From NCBI GenBank assembly GCA_037039685.1, contig JAWNGF010000012.1, positions 1,488,001-1,552,000 on the forward strand: a DNA stretch of 64,000 nt, written 5' to 3'. This document shows, piece after piece, positions 1 through 11,968 of the stretch. Below the pieces are notes generated by a model. The model was not told the DNA's origin. It ran no database searches and saw only the letters and a program-made list of their open reading frames with translations. Position numbers and translations under genes: made by a program. Each line of letters opens with the position of its first letter. The stretch's first letter is position 1. The DNA comes from Ceratobasidium sp. AG-K. Taxonomy: Eukaryota; Basidiomycota; Agaricomycetes; Cantharellales; Ceratobasidiaceae.

Positions 1-480
1 TCACCATCGGCTGGCTCCCCTCCGGGCTCGGCCAACGGCCCTGGATGACCAAGTGAGTCGGGTCGCTCGCTTTGTGGCGGAGCGCATAGGCAACCGGGAA
101 TCCTATAACTAACACTAAATCGGAGAAGAATGGCGAGTCACCGTGGCTACCATGTTCGACCGGATAGCTGACGCCGTTTTGTCTGGGCACGCAGTCAACA
201 CTAGGAGAGCTCTGATCACGAATGCAGTTCCCCTGGGTCTCGGCGGGGAATTTGGTGCTCCGAGTCGAACGGGAAAGTTCGGGTTTGAGGTGTCTGGATG
301 TCTCTGGGCCGGTGCCAGTGCATGCACATTGGATCAAGACTGGTCGAGTATGCGACTTAGAGTACGAACTGATTTGTTGTGCGTGCTATTTCCAAGATGT
401 CCTCGCCAGGTCATGTATATCGTCTCACTCGTTGTGCAATCTATTTATCTAATGATAGACAAATTTTATTTCGGATGATG
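1..480. other. Unassigned left edge, no supported gene
   Basis: An open frame runs from 143 to 478 on the plus strand, but its translation shows no domain I recognise and it overlaps equally plausible frames on both strands. The last 60 bases (about 430-490), including the string gcgatgcctaaaa near 494, resemble 9190-9260, which lies downstream of the second lipase relic. This stretch may therefore be the downstream flank of a further lipase copy lying left of the window. That is a weak inference. Confidence 0.3.
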
Positions 481-662
481 AAGCTGAGCGCTTGCGATGC
501 CTAAAACGGGAGTTTGATGGGCGTGTCGTCATAATGGAAATCTGGCCATTTGTGAGCGCGAACCATGGCATGCTCAATGTCACGGAGGGAGCAATATTAC
601 ATGGTGTCATGGCGAGTAAAAACGGCCATTTTACTGAGCTAAAGTTGACCGAAATTAAATCA

Positions 663-1836
663 GGCCCTTACGTATTCGACGTACGAGGTGATCCTAGTTC
701 CCACTATTGGTCCAAAATACGCGACATTCTCCGCACTCCAGTCGGAGCAGATGTTGTTGTAGCTGAGATGAATGGCACAAGATCCATAGCCGAACAGGCA
801 GGGCTCATGAACAGTGCGCTGAGTGAGTCCCTGGCCAGTCGATCAACTTTATTGCTCACTGAATAGGAGGACTCGACTTTCGCCATCTGATTCCCAATAT
901 CCGTCCCGAAGAGTACCAGCCCGCATCTCTGACCACCGTCTCCATGTCACATTGAGGAAGCAGTTACATGGACTGGTGCGCGGCGAACACTGGTATGGGG
1001 CAATTCAAATTCTCGGGCGTACCCCTACCCTATTCCCTCAGCGGATCTCTCCCTTCACGCGCCACAGTCGGGTCGGAAGCAACCACAACGTCAATCCTCG
1101 GACTTATCATGGCGCTTCCCCAAAGCTTAACCTCTATGCTCCTCGATTTGATCGACTCACCTGCATACGCCAACCATTCCACCCACTTCCTCACAAACCA
1201 GTCCAACCCATCCACACCCAACGTCGAAGGTTTAAACTACTATAACGGTGGTGCTCGGACCCGATTGAACATGTTCGCCTTCCACCCTCTCTGGCTTCCC
1301 AAGGTGGCCCTTGACGCTGCTGAAGCTCAATTTGCCGGCCGCACACCAGAGTGAGGTAGTGAATTCGCGCCGGATACGATTGGAGGCACAACGGACTGGT
1401 TAGCACCTCCTCGGCTCGATGGGGCGAGTTCTTGGGAGTCATCGAAGGCGTAGACCACTGGGAGTTGCGTGGGTCGAACGGAACGGGACCCATCTCAGCG
1501 ATGTCCTCGTCTTTGACTGGCACCACACCCGACTGGGAGAACGGCGCTGGATGGACGGAATGGGCCAAGTCATTCACTTCATGGCAGAAGGCGCGAGTGA
1601 TCGAGAAGCCTGCGGCCCCTTCCGATTCGGAGTAAGGAAAACGACGAGCTGCGGTTACCGCCGCACTGGAGTGGGTCGTGAATGTCGTTTCGTCGGAGCA
1701 CGCTGCAAACCCAGGTGGGGAACTCGAACCTGGCCGAGTAGCAGGGCGGAAGAAGTCGGGCGAGGGCGTGCCGACGTTCGGCCTGGAGGCGTTTTATGTT
1801 GCGCTGTGCAAGAAGATATATGATGATGGGCTGTAG
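663..1836 (+). pseudogene. Tgl2-like triacylglycerol lipase relic, copy A
   Basis: Decayed alpha/beta-hydrolase of the mitochondrial Tgl2-type lipase group. Recognisable pieces, in order: GPYVFDVRG and HYWSKIRDIL (663-740), VGADVVVAEMNGT (about 749-785), the nucleophile elbow read as INFIAH-stop-IGGLD (842-874), IRPEEYQPASLTTVS, MDWCAANTG (968 on), FHPLWLPKVALDAAE, HNGLVSTSSARWGEFLG (1387 on), VIEGVDHWELRG, and the tail ALCKKIYDDGL ending at TAG 1834-1836. Breaks: a frameshift near 836-841; TGA at 860-862 exactly where the catalytic serine of the AHSxGG elbow should be; TGA at 953-955 where TPHRG-like sequence is expected; TGA at 1352-1354; a one-base deletion near 1372; TAA at 1633-1635. The acid-residue motif NDG/HDG reads HNG. 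It cannot encode an active enzyme. Family assignment comes from remembered motifs; I am fairly sure of the fold and less sure of the subfamily. Confidence 0.8.
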
Positions 1837-2210
1837 GTTGTGCAATGAATGGGTTCTGAGGACTTGGCGATTGAGGAGCGGGGATGAATTTACTGACAGG
1901 GAGTTTGTACAGCCATTCCGGAGCATGTTATCTATCCATCATGTACTGCGCATACGATTTTTGTCTCGTTATGTTCTGATCTAATGATGATGCCTTTTTA
2001 CGAGCCTTATGTTGGTCGCACGAATTCGGTTAGGATCACGCAATCCCGATGAGGAAGAAGCGAAGAGTCAGGACCGAGTAACCACACGCATACAGTCGAA
2101 TCATTTGTAGAACACAAGGAAGTGCAGATGGTGAGACGTGACAAAAAGAGATGCAAACAAATGAGGAGACACATGGGACAACATCAGCATATACATTTCC
2201 GGGCCACATG
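1837..2210. other. Intergenic, 3' flank of NLR1
   Basis: No gene seen. It separates the end of lipase relic A (plus) from the stop codon of NLR1 (minus), a tail-to-tail arrangement, so the downstream part should hold the NLR1 3' UTR. Confidence 0.5.
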
Positions 2211-5200
2211 TTATGCAGGCACGTAGCAATCTGCCCAGGACTCTCCAATGTGAGCACCTTCAAAATCTAGCACGACGGAGCCTTCGGTGGATATTAAGAG
2301 CGAGCTGTGAGGCCGCAGAAGACGGTGCCGTAGGTCGACCGGAAGCCAGAGGAGTAGGTGCCGTTGCTCGTCACGTACCCATCCATTCTGGTCGAGTGTC
2401 CAGGATCGATGAACAACCTGAGAAGGCGGCTCGTGAGAGTAGAGCTGAGCAAAAAAAGTGGAGAGAATTTAGAGAGAAGGGGATAGGCTGCAACAAAAAG
2501 CGCATCCCACCTGAGAGAGCTGTGTGCCTAGATCCGACACCCGGATTGTGTTGTCATCTGAGCCAGAGACGATGCGCATGCCGTCGGGCGAGAATGCAAC
2601 CAACCTGACCGAGCTGGTGTGCCCCTCGAGTGGGTCCATCGCTGGCTTCCCAGTCGTCGCATCCCACACCCGGATTGTGTTGTCATCTGAGCCAGAGACG
2701 ATGCGCATGCCGTCGGGCGAGAATGCAACCGAGTAGACCCAGCTGGTGTGCCCCTCGAGTGGGTCCATCGCTGGCTTCCCAGTCGTCGCATCCCACACCC
2801 GGATTGTGTTATCTATTGAGCCAGAGACGATGCGCATGCCGTCGGGCGAGAATGCAACCGAGTAGACCCAGCTGGTGTGCCCCTCGAGTGGGTCCATCGC
2901 TGGCTTCCCAGTCGGCGCATCCCACACCCGGATTGTGTTGTCATCTGAGCCAGAGACGATGCGCATGCCGTCGGGCGAGAATGCAACCGACCTGACCGAG
3001 CTGGTGTGCCCCTCGAGTGGGTCCATCGCTGGCTTCCCAGTCGTCGCATCCCACACCCGGATTGTGTTGTCATCTGAGCCAGAGACGATGCGCATGCCGT
3101 CGGGCGAGAATGCAACCGAGTAGACCCAGCTGGTGTGCCCCTCGAGTGGGTCCATCGCTGGCTTCCCAGTCGTCGCATCCCACACCCGGATTGTGTTATC
3201 TATTGAGCCAGAGACGATGCGCATGCCGTCGGGCGAGAATGCAACCGAGTAGACCCAGCTGGTGTGCCCCTCGAGTGGGTCCATCGCTGGCTTCCCAGTC
3301 GGCGCATCCCACACCCGGATTGTGTTGTCATCTGAGCCAGAGACGATGCGCATGCCGTCGGGCGAGAATGCAACCGACCTGACCGAGCTGGTGTGCCCCT
3401 CGAGTGGGTCCATCGCTGGCTTCCCAGTCGTCGCATCCCACACCCGGATTGTGTTGTCATCTGAGCCAGAGACGATGCGCATGCCGTCGGGCGAGAATGC
3501 AACCGACATGACCGAGCTGGTGTGCCCCTCGAGTGGGTCCATCGCTGGCTTCCCAGTCGTCGCATCCCACACCCGGATTGTCTTGTCCCAAGAGCCAGAG
3601 ACGATGCGCATGCCGTCGGGCGAGAATGCAACCGAGTAGACCGAGCCGGTGTGCCCCTCGAGTGGGTCCATCGCTGGCTTCCCAGTCGTCGCATCCCACA
3701 CCCGGATTGTCTTGTCCCAAGAGCCAGAGACGATGCGCATGCCGTCGGGCGAGAATGCAACCGAAAAGACCTCGCTGGTGTGCCCCTCGAGTGGGTCCAT
3801 CGCTGGCTTCCCAGTCGTCGCATCCCACACCCGGATTGTCTTGTCCCAAGAGCCAGAGACGATGCGCATGCCGTCGGGCGAGAATGCAACCGAGTTGACC
3901 CAGCTGGTGTGCCCCTCGAGTGGGTCCATCGCTGGCTTCCCAGTCGTCGCATCCCACACCCGGATTGTCTTGTCATAAGAGCCAGAGACGATGCGCATGC
4001 CGTCGGGCGAGAATGCAACCGACATGACCGAGCTGGTGTGCCCCTCGAGTGGGTCCATCGCTGGCTTCCCAGTCGTCGCATCCCACACCCGGATTGTGTT
4101 GTCCCAAGAGCCAGAGACGATGCGCATGCCGTCGGGCGAGAATGCAACCGACATGACCGAGCTGGTGTGCCCCTCGAGTGGGTCCATCGCTGGCTTCCCA
4201 GTCGTCGCATCCCACACCCGGATTGTGTTGTCATCTGAGCCAGAGACGATGCGCATGCCGTCGGGCGAAAGCCCAACCGTCCGGGCACGGCTGCCGACGG
4301 ATAATGCGCTCAGTAGTGCCAGTTGCCGCCTCTCCATTCCATCCCCCTTAACACTAGCTAGCCTTCCGCCCCGTGGCATGTAGCAACCTGTGAGCGGACT
4401 CAGGCTTGACCAGGATGCAAGCATTGAGACATAAAGATGCGGAGTGCTCTGGGCTATATCATGTGTTGCAAATGTCGTCACGAACCGCCAGGCGTCGTGG
4501 ATTATTGCTTTGGTATCTTGGGCGGTCTCTGATTTCTGCAAGTTGGTTGGCTTGCCTTGTATCTTTCCAATCTGCAAATCTGCTCGTTTTGCTTACCTGG
4601 CACCACGCCCGAGCCGCCGCCAACATTGAGGCGCCGATACTGATTCTGTTCTTCAGGTTGAGTACTTCCATCCAGAGCAGCAGTCGCTCTGATAGGAATG
4701 CCTGCAGCTGGTCCGCACGTTCGTCCGAATGACCTCCGAGTCCCAGATGCACGGCCCAATAGTTGCATGCGTATGAGAGGTCGGGTGGTATCATCCGGCT
4801 GACTCTCTCTCCGATGTTAGGCACTTGCTTGTCGAGGATAAACGACGACATCAGCCCGCAGACGTTGAACTGTGGCTTGTTGCTCTTGATTCGATCGAAG
4901 CAAAGTTTCGCCAGTTGGTTGTGATGCTCCTGTTCCTGGCAGCTGTACATTTTGGATCGCGTTGGGTCGAGCATATATTCGGGGAATGAGGCATGAAGTG
5001 TAGTGACAACATCATTCCCGCCCGAGATATGAATCACAGACCACATGGGTTCCAGAGCTAATTTCACCCAAGCACCATCCTGTAGATCAAGCATTCCGGC
5101 CAGGCCGTCAACTGTCAGCGGCTCCTGTGCGCAGACTACCGTATCGAGTACGAGTTTCATTCTGTCCTTTTCGGCGTCTTCGAGATTCCGGTTTTCAAAT

Positions 5201-7019
5201 GCGGAGGTGAGTACGGCAGTGTATAGCGCATCAATCTCCCTGTTCTTGTTCGTGTAACCTGGGGTGTTCATACCAAGCACGGCCTGAACTCGCTCTCGCC
5301 GAGGTAGGCCTGAAGCAGCTGATCTGATGTACCGCACTACGGTTGCGGCGTAGATGAAGAGGACGCCTGCGCGTTCGACAAGAGCAGCGAGGTCGTCCTC
5401 GGAAACCGACGCACCGAGCCCCTGAAGCTCGGTATGTAAGTATAGTCTGATGTCGTCCTGCACGATCGAATCATCTAGCTCATGCAAGATTAGTTGCGAC
5501 TTGGTGCTGCCGATCTTTTGGCGTATCTGGGGCTCAGGTCGACTGGATACAAATATTTTGATGGGCAGCTCTGATGAGTGGGTGGCCAAGATCTCGAGGA
5601 GCTGTCCAACCCCTTGGCTGTCTTCGCATTCGTCAAGCGCATCTATCACCACTACCAGATCTGAGGGTAACGCATGTGCCACTTGACGTAGTGGGCCTGC
5701 GATCAGACCCACGAACTGGCTCGAGAGCACTTTTGTATGAAGGTCGCGATCCCGTTGAAGAGCTAGAAATAAAGCATGATAAAAGGGGCGAGAGAAAGCT
5801 GCGAGTTGATATGCAATCGTGGGTAGAATCAAGTTGACGTTACGGCACTCGGGTAACAACCTGCTACAGAAGAAGCTGGCGGCGAGCTCGTGCGACCTGT
5901 CGAGCATTGCACATAGACTGCTGGCGATTGTGGTTTTGCCGGTGCCGGCCATCCCGTTAAGCCAATACATGTTCCCCTGGGTTTTGTCTTGTCTCCACTG
6001 ACTTAGGCCAGCTAGAACCTGCTTACGGGTCTCAGGCGTGCATTCACGGCGACCGATCTGTGCGGATTCAGCTGAGTCGTAGCGTGCCGCCTTTGATGGC
6101 GCAAGGGAGTTCAGTCGGTTTTCCTATGATCCCGATGTGATTGAGAAGGACGAAAGGGTGCAAAATTGATAGCTCACTGCTGCTAGTTCGTCCATAATCT
6201 TCCACATGCTCAAGTCGGCGTTGAGCTTCAAAGCGGTTAGCCTATGACACGTCCTTGAGGCTATCACTAGTCTTACTTTAAGTCGTTCGAGGTGGTCTTG
6301 TATGCGGCGGTAGCATTTCATCACGTCCTTGATGTCCTTGTTCGCTTCCAGGTATCGTCTTCCTGTCCCTCGCTCTTGCTTGCTTGATATCTTGTCTAGT
6401 TCAGCCTCGATAGCCCTGTCAAGTTCCGTTGAGTCCAAAGCCACTTCCACACATAAACGCCACATACGCGCATAAATTGTTCATTCCCATTGTCATGGTT
6501 GGTGGGACATTCCCCGAGAAGTGCTCGCTTAGCACGCTGAATAGCGCCTCAAGAGTGTCTTTGAGTGTCGCATATTCCTGTTGGGCCTGCGCAGCATCCT
6601 ACCAAATAGGGTGTATAGCCCACTATCAAGCAACACACTTCGCAGAAACTGACCTCGTATATGCCAATAACATCGCCCAGATCGTCGATCACTGGCTTCA
6701 ATGGACCGAAGGCACCAGAAGTACGGCCCAGGACTTGTCGGAAGACACTAAGGTACTTCCAGGTGGAGGTTGGTGGGCTATCGGGTGCAGCGGCTGCGGG
6801 TTCGGAGGCTAAATCCGATGTATGCACAACAACTGCGGTGTTCACAGAGGTTCCGACCCCTTGGACAGCGGGACTGGGTACAGGGTTGATATCGGCCGAG
6901 GTAGTCTGAACGTTGGGCAAAGATACAACGGAGGTCGCTGGGCTACTCGCTGCCCCAGGTGGTTTGAAGAGGTCTTTGACCTCGCTCCGAAAACGTTTGA
7001 ATCGTTTGCTAAATGTCAT
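2211..7019 (-). CDS. NACHT-WD40 STAND protein (NLR1), intact
   Basis: Fungal NLR-like signalling ATPase; such proteins (HET-E/HET-D family architecture) act in non-self recognition and regulated cell death. A seven-exon model with phase-consistent GT-AG introns gives about 1489 aa: exons 7019-6654, 6598-6468, 6415-6277, 6225-6178, 6123-4597, 4535-2511, 2444-2211, with introns of 51-66 nt. The start at 7019 matches the MSF start of NLR3. Order: an N-terminal helical domain of about 230 residues (FGPLKPVIDDLGD, AIEAELDKISSKQERG) that I cannot assign to a named family; NACHT with Walker A GMAGTGKTT just after MYWLN, Walker B LVVVIDALDECED, then VSSRPEPQIRQKIG; 14 WD40 repeats; and a conserved tail (NGWVRDEQ, LLLWLPVDLRHRLL, GESWADCYVPA). 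The tail is shared with NLR2 and NLR3. I see no break. The long GC-rich antisense frames in the repeats are shadows. Confidence 0.93.
2535..4285 (-). repeat. 14 tandem 129-bp WD40 units with a 387-bp higher-order repeat
   Basis: Coding repeats inside exon 6 of NLR1. Each 43-residue unit has the frame SVAFSPDGMRIVSGS-x-D-x-T, then RVWDATTGKPAMDPLEGHT. Units are nearly identical in DNA. Differences fall at a few residues: x16 (D, W, Y or I), x18 (N or K), 26 (T or P), 40 (S or G), 41 (S, W or E) and 43 (M, N, F, Y or R). A three-unit block is duplicated at a 387-bp period: the marker ttatctattgag occurs near 2808 and 3195, and the marker gtcggcgcat near 2912 and 3299. Fourteen units fit two seven-bladed propellers. 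The pattern matches concerted evolution with diversifying selection, as known for Podospora HET-D/E repeats. Confidence 0.95.
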
Positions 7020-7991
7020 CGCAGTGAGATACAATCAGTGTCGGTGGACGTACTCCGTGAGTATTCTGTCCGGCGCTCATCGTGTCTAGACCAGATTCCA
7101 TCAGCTGGACACGAGGCAGGTGGCTGGATGTTACAAATATGGCGAGTATCATTTTGAGGGTCCAGCTTGGTCGTATTTGTCCCATCATGAAGGCTGATTT
7201 CCTCGGAACGTCCCCCGCGATCTGCTCCAAGTTGAGTTTAAGAATGACCCTAGCCACCAGCTTGAGTCCGTGAACAGGATTCTGCTCCATATCGACTACG
7301 GTAAGGTCGATTCTGTCCTCGGCGGACCACGACAATGCTGATAATATAGACGTAGCTCGCAGAACGGGTCGAATCCACCAATAGGACGTGCTCTTTCAAT
7401 AGGCTTACCACATATCTTTGCCACTTGTTCGATCGACATGTGCATGGACTTTGAGTCTTTGAGCCCAATCCAAACCCGAAGACAACACCTCGGTCATGGT
7501 CTCTAAGCATTTCTCCCGCGACCTCTGCATCCCACCACGACTGCAAGATGGCAACACTGAGAACCTCAACCAATGAAACCGAACTCCTCGGCAGGATGAT
7601 ATGGTCGAAACCCGCGAACCATACCAACCTCGTCGCGAGTTATCGACTCGTAGGAGGCCCGCATGTTTGGATTCTGCGCAAACGCTACGGGGTGGCGTAA
7701 CGCTATACCACAGTGAGTGGAGGGTATGAGATCAAGTGCGCGAAAGCTGAATATCCTCTTACTCGAATTCAAGGAGCCAACGTACTAGGCCTTCCAATTC
7801 CTGCTCTATTGAGCCCCGCCGCGCTGCTAGTCCAAACCCCTCCACACCCTCCGCACTCGATTCGACGACTCCCATACCTCGAACACATTCCTATCGGCGA
7901 ACAGTCGAGACTCATGAACATCGCCATCAAGAAGCGACTTCTGGGCCAATCTATGAACCCTATCGCTCGTTCGAACTATCGTCACTCGACT
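7020..7991. other. Upstream region of NLR1 and faint lipase 5' remnant
   Basis: 7020-7150 should hold the NLR1 promoter and 5' UTR. A stretch near 7119-7160 (gcgagtatcat) resembles the equivalent position upstream of NLR3 (about 62591-62630), so part of the upstream sequence is shared between paralogs. From about 7830 the plus strand reads like a serine/proline-rich presequence (TPIPRTHSYRRTVETHEH) leading towards lipase relic B, possibly the remnant of its N-terminus. I find no intact gene. Confidence 0.4.
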
Positions 7992-8883
7992 TGTACCATC
8001 CGCCTCGAGGAGTAGCAGCTGGCACCTCCGACCAAGATATCTACTCGACTCTGCGGGAGCAGCTTCCTGGATTGGTGTGCAGCGAACATCGGCGCGCGAC
8101 ATGCCCAGCCGACGGACGCATCCCTGGCCTATCCCTCGGCAACCGCACTTCCATGCGCCACAGTCGAGAGGAAAGAAACGGCAAGAATATCCTCGCACTT
8201 ATCGCGGCGCCTCCTCCAAAGCTTAACCACCATACGCCTCGCCCTCGTCGATTCCCCGCACACGATAATATCCCATCCCATTTCCTCGCGAACAAGTCCT
8301 ACCCATTTGCGCCAAATATGGACGGCGTCCACTGCCGCAGTGTCGGCGCCCTGGCTCACTCTGGCATCCCTGTTTCCTATCCCCTCTGGCTTCCAAAAAG
8401 GACCCTCGACGCGGCCGAGAGTCATTTTGCCGGTCGTACGTCAACCCGGGGCAGCATGTTTGCGCCGGATAGGACATGCAACAACGCGGTCTGGTTAGCG
8501 CGGCATCGGCACAGTGTGGGTGATGAGTTCTTTAGTCACCAAGTGCGCACCATGCTCGGAGTTAAGCGAAACCGGGACGTGACCCCCCTCGGCCTTGTCA
8601 TCGGCTGCCCCAGATGTGGAAAACCGAGTTGGATCGATCGAGTGGGCCAAGTCAATTACGTGGTAGTACCTGAGCTGCGAACCCCATGATCGGTGCAGAC
8701 TTGGATGAAGGAAAGCGACAAGGAGCCGTGACTGTCATGATAGACTGGGTCGTCAACGTCGTTTCCGAGCACGCTGCGAACGCTGAACCAGGGCTCGATC
8801 CTGGGCGAGTGGCCAGGCCGAAAAAGCCAGACGAGGGTGTGTCAGCGTTGGGCCCGGAGAGGTTGTACGTCGTGGACGTTTGG
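7992..8883 (+). pseudogene. Tgl2-like lipase relic, copy B
   Basis: A second decayed copy of the same lipase, in the same orientation as copy A and on the other side of NLR1. Residue-by-residue correspondence with copy A starts at IRLEE-stop-QLAPP (7992 on) against IRPEEYQPASL, then GSSFLDWCAANIG against GSSYMDWCAANTG, then the LLQSLTTIRLALVDSP stretch, GSMFAPD, and the C-terminal DWVVNVVSEHAAN and GLDPGRVARPKK (about 8745-8825). It is broken by an in-frame TAG and several frameshifts, and the catalytic core after the MDWCAAN region is badly eroded. Copies A and B are more alike to each other in frame than chance allows, which implies duplication of a lipase gene followed by independent decay. 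Confidence 0.7.
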
Positions 8884-9674
8884 GAAACCGTGATCGATCC
8901 AAGTCCCGGAAGCAACGGACCGCGAACAGTCCAACTTTTCGTCTCCGCAGTCGGTTCATCCGAACTTCTAGTCACGAACGGAGGTGGGTGGTAGGAATCC
9001 TCGAACCAGGATCCTGCTGGGATGTTTTTGGAAGTCGGGGGTCTATTAGATGATTCTGTGCTTGAGTGCAGTTGCGACGATTGTCGTTGGGTGGGTTTGG
9101 GAGGCGGGTTCGACTAAACGCGATTCCTCCACAGGGGCTTTGGATTCAAATGATGTACCTTATCACTCCTTCTACTCATAAGGTTATAGCTCAATGCTCA
9201 TGCCGTTACATACGTACATATGAGATGATTGTTTTGCCACTGGCGATGCCTAAAATGGGAACATGATCTACATGGCGTCGGAATACAATCCATGCACTTG
9301 TCAAATGCGAGGCTTGGGTGGTCAGACAACAGCACTATCAACGCGTAAAAGTGGATATCAAGGGTAGTGGTGCGTGAGAGTTTGCCCTTTGTACCATGAT
9401 AGGATAGCGGCATGGAACTGCCAGGTTATGCTCAGCTGGCCAAATGATGTGATGAAGCTATGACTTGAGTGGACAATGTAATTACAGTAAGCGGAAGTCT
9501 ACTGTACGTGACGTCTACTTTAGGGTCCATGGTGGCCACATAGAATTATGCGCATACAGTGAGAAAATGAGAGTACTGTGGGGACATATGGATGTTGAAG
9601 CAAACTATCCGAAGGTGAAAGGGCGGAATGGGTACGTGCCAGTCAACGACTGCAAAACGAGTCCTAGTGATTGA
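8884..9674. other. Intergenic between lipase relic B and NLR2
   Basis: No gene that I can support. A 69-codon open frame at 9465-9674 has no recognisable features. The segment near 9190-9260 resembles about 430-500. Confidence 0.35.
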
Positions 9675-11708
9675 TTATGCATGCGTATAAGACTTTGTCC
9701 ATGATTCTCCAATGTTAGCACCTTCAAAATCAAGTCTAACTGAGCCTTTGGTAGAAATTAAGAGCGTATGGCAAGGCTGCAAAAGGCGGTGACGCAAGTC
9801 GGCCGGGAGCCAGAGAAGTAGACCGCCTTGGTCGCTGACCACCCATCCGTTTTCATTGAGCGTCCAACCGACCTGGTGATCCGATCCCAAAGAGTCGAGC
9901 TGGATATCCAAATTTAAATGACTTACTTACAAGAATTCATCACCAAAGGAAGTTTATCCCACCTTGGAGATATCCCATACCCGTACTGTGCTATCCACCG
10001 AACCGGAGACGATGTGCTTGCCGCCGGGAGAGAACGCAACAGCATTGACCACATTGGTGTGACCCTTTAGTGGCTCGATGACTGGTTTCCCGCTTAGAGC
10101 GTCCCATACACGGATGGTATTGTCATTCGAGCCAGAAACGATGCGTGTGCCGTCCCGAGAAAATGCGACTGAGTTGACTGACAAGGTATGCCCTTCGAGT
10201 GGTTTCATCACCTCTTTCCCGCTTGTCGCATCCCACACACGAATTGTACGGTCATATGAGCCGGAGATGATGCACATTCCATCGGGCAAGTAGGCAACCG
10301 AGTGGATTCGACCTGTGAGCCCCTCGAATGGATCCATTATCGACTCCCCACTGACCGCATTCCATAAACAGACCGTGTTGTCATCAGAGCCAGTGACGAT
10401 GCGCGTACCGTCGCGGGAGAATGAAAGCGATTTGACAGAGCCCTTGTGTCCCACCAGTGGGTCCATTACTAACTTCCCACTCGTGGCCTCCCAAACCCTG
10501 ATTGTTTTGTCATCGGAACCAGAGGCAATATGCGTGCCGTCGGGCGAGAATGCAGCCGAGTTTACCCGCCAGGTATGCCCTTCGAATGGTCTGACAATTC
10601 GCTTCCCGCTCGCTGCATCCCAGACACAGATTGTGTTATTGATATAGCCAGAGGCGATGCGTGGGCCATCAGGTGAGAATGCGATCGAGTCGGCCATGCC
10701 GACCTGCATACCGAGCAGGCTCCTCATCAACCTGCCGCTCGCCGCGTCCCACATACAGACTGAGTTGTCTGCGGATCCAGAGACAATATAGGTGCTGTCG
10801 GGTGAGAACGCCACCCAGTTAACCGGTCAAGTGTGCTCCTTGAGCTGGGTCCGAGTCGCCACCACCTGATCATTTGCTGCATCCCATACACAAATTGTAC
10901 CATCCGCAGAACCAGAAATTATGCACATTCCATCTGGCGAGTATGCAGCCGAGGAAACCAGGCCCACATGGCCCTCAAGTGGCTCTCCTATTGGCTTACC
11001 GGTCATCGCATCCCACACGCGGACTGTATTGTCTCCCGAGCCAGAGATAAAGTTCATATCGTCGGGGGAGCACGCAACCAAGCTGACCGACAAGGTGTGT
11101 GCCCCGAGTGGGTCCATTAATGGTTGCCCGCTAGTTGCATCCCACAAATGGGCTGTTCTATCATCAGAGGCAGAGAGGATACACATGCACTTGGAGGAGA
11201 ATGCAATTGAGTTGATCGAGTTGGCATGCCCCTCGAGTGGGTTTGTCACCGGCTTTCTGGTCATTGCGTCCCATATTTGGACGGTATAGTCTAAGGATCC
11301 CAAAACAATGCACGTACCGTCAGGCAAAAATGCAACCAAGTTGACTGATGCGGTGTGCCCTGTGAGTGGGCTCATCACTGGCTTACCGCTTGCAGCATCC
11401 CACAACAAGATTGTGCTGTCAAAAGAACCAGAAACAATACACATGCCGTCAGGTGAGAATGCAACCAACCAGACCCAGTCAGCGTGTCCCTTGAGTGGGT
11501 TTAGCACTAAGCTTCTGCTCGCCGTGTCCCATACCCGGATTGTGTGATTAGCGGAGCCGGAGGCAATACGCATTCCGTCGGGAGAAAATGCAACAGACAG
11601 AACCAATCTACTGTGCCCTTTAAGTGAGTCCATGATCAATTTACCGTCTGTCGCATCCCACACCCGGACTACGCCATCATCAGAACCAGAAACAACGCGT
11701 GTGCCTTT

Positions 11709-11838
11709 TGTCTGAAAAAAAGGTCCAGCTAACCAGCGCTAATCGGCCCTAATTGGCCCTAATTAGGCTCGCTGACTGTTGCGACAATTGTTATTAGTGC
11801 CAATTAGTGCCAATTAGGTCCTTCCCTTTTTACAGACA
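11709..11838. mobile_element. Small MITE-like insertion in NLR2 WD40 exon
   Basis: About 130 bp that interrupts the first WD40 unit of NLR2 between SVAFSPN and TRVVSGSDD. The ends are imperfect inverted repeats: TGTCTGAAAAAAAGG at the left, and TGTCTGTAAAAAGGG when the right end is read on the minus strand. The interior is made of short repeated motifs (ggccctaattggccctaatt; tagtgccaattagtgccaat). I see no coding capacity and no clear target duplication. Confidence 0.65.
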
Positions 11839-11968
11839 GTTGGGAGAAAAGGCCACCGATTGGACTGCACTTCCAATGTGCAAAGCGCTCAATAATGATA
11901 ATTGCCACCTCTCCATCCCAGTTCCTTCCATATTTGCCAGACCATTGCTCCATGGTATATAAAAAGTT

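Noticed and set aside
143..478. Open frame of 111 codons at the left edge
   Set aside because: No domain, no clear start context, and overlapping frames on both strands.
2535..4285. Regular spaced repeats resembling a CRISPR array or satellite
   Set aside because: A 129-bp period with no short-repeat/unique-spacer pattern, fully explained by coding WD40 units.
3200..4288. Long open frames (up to about 360 codons) on both strands across the WD40 array
   Set aside because: They are shadows of the GC-rich 129-bp repeat in other frames; only one minus-strand frame encodes WD40 residues and joins to the NACHT exon in phase.
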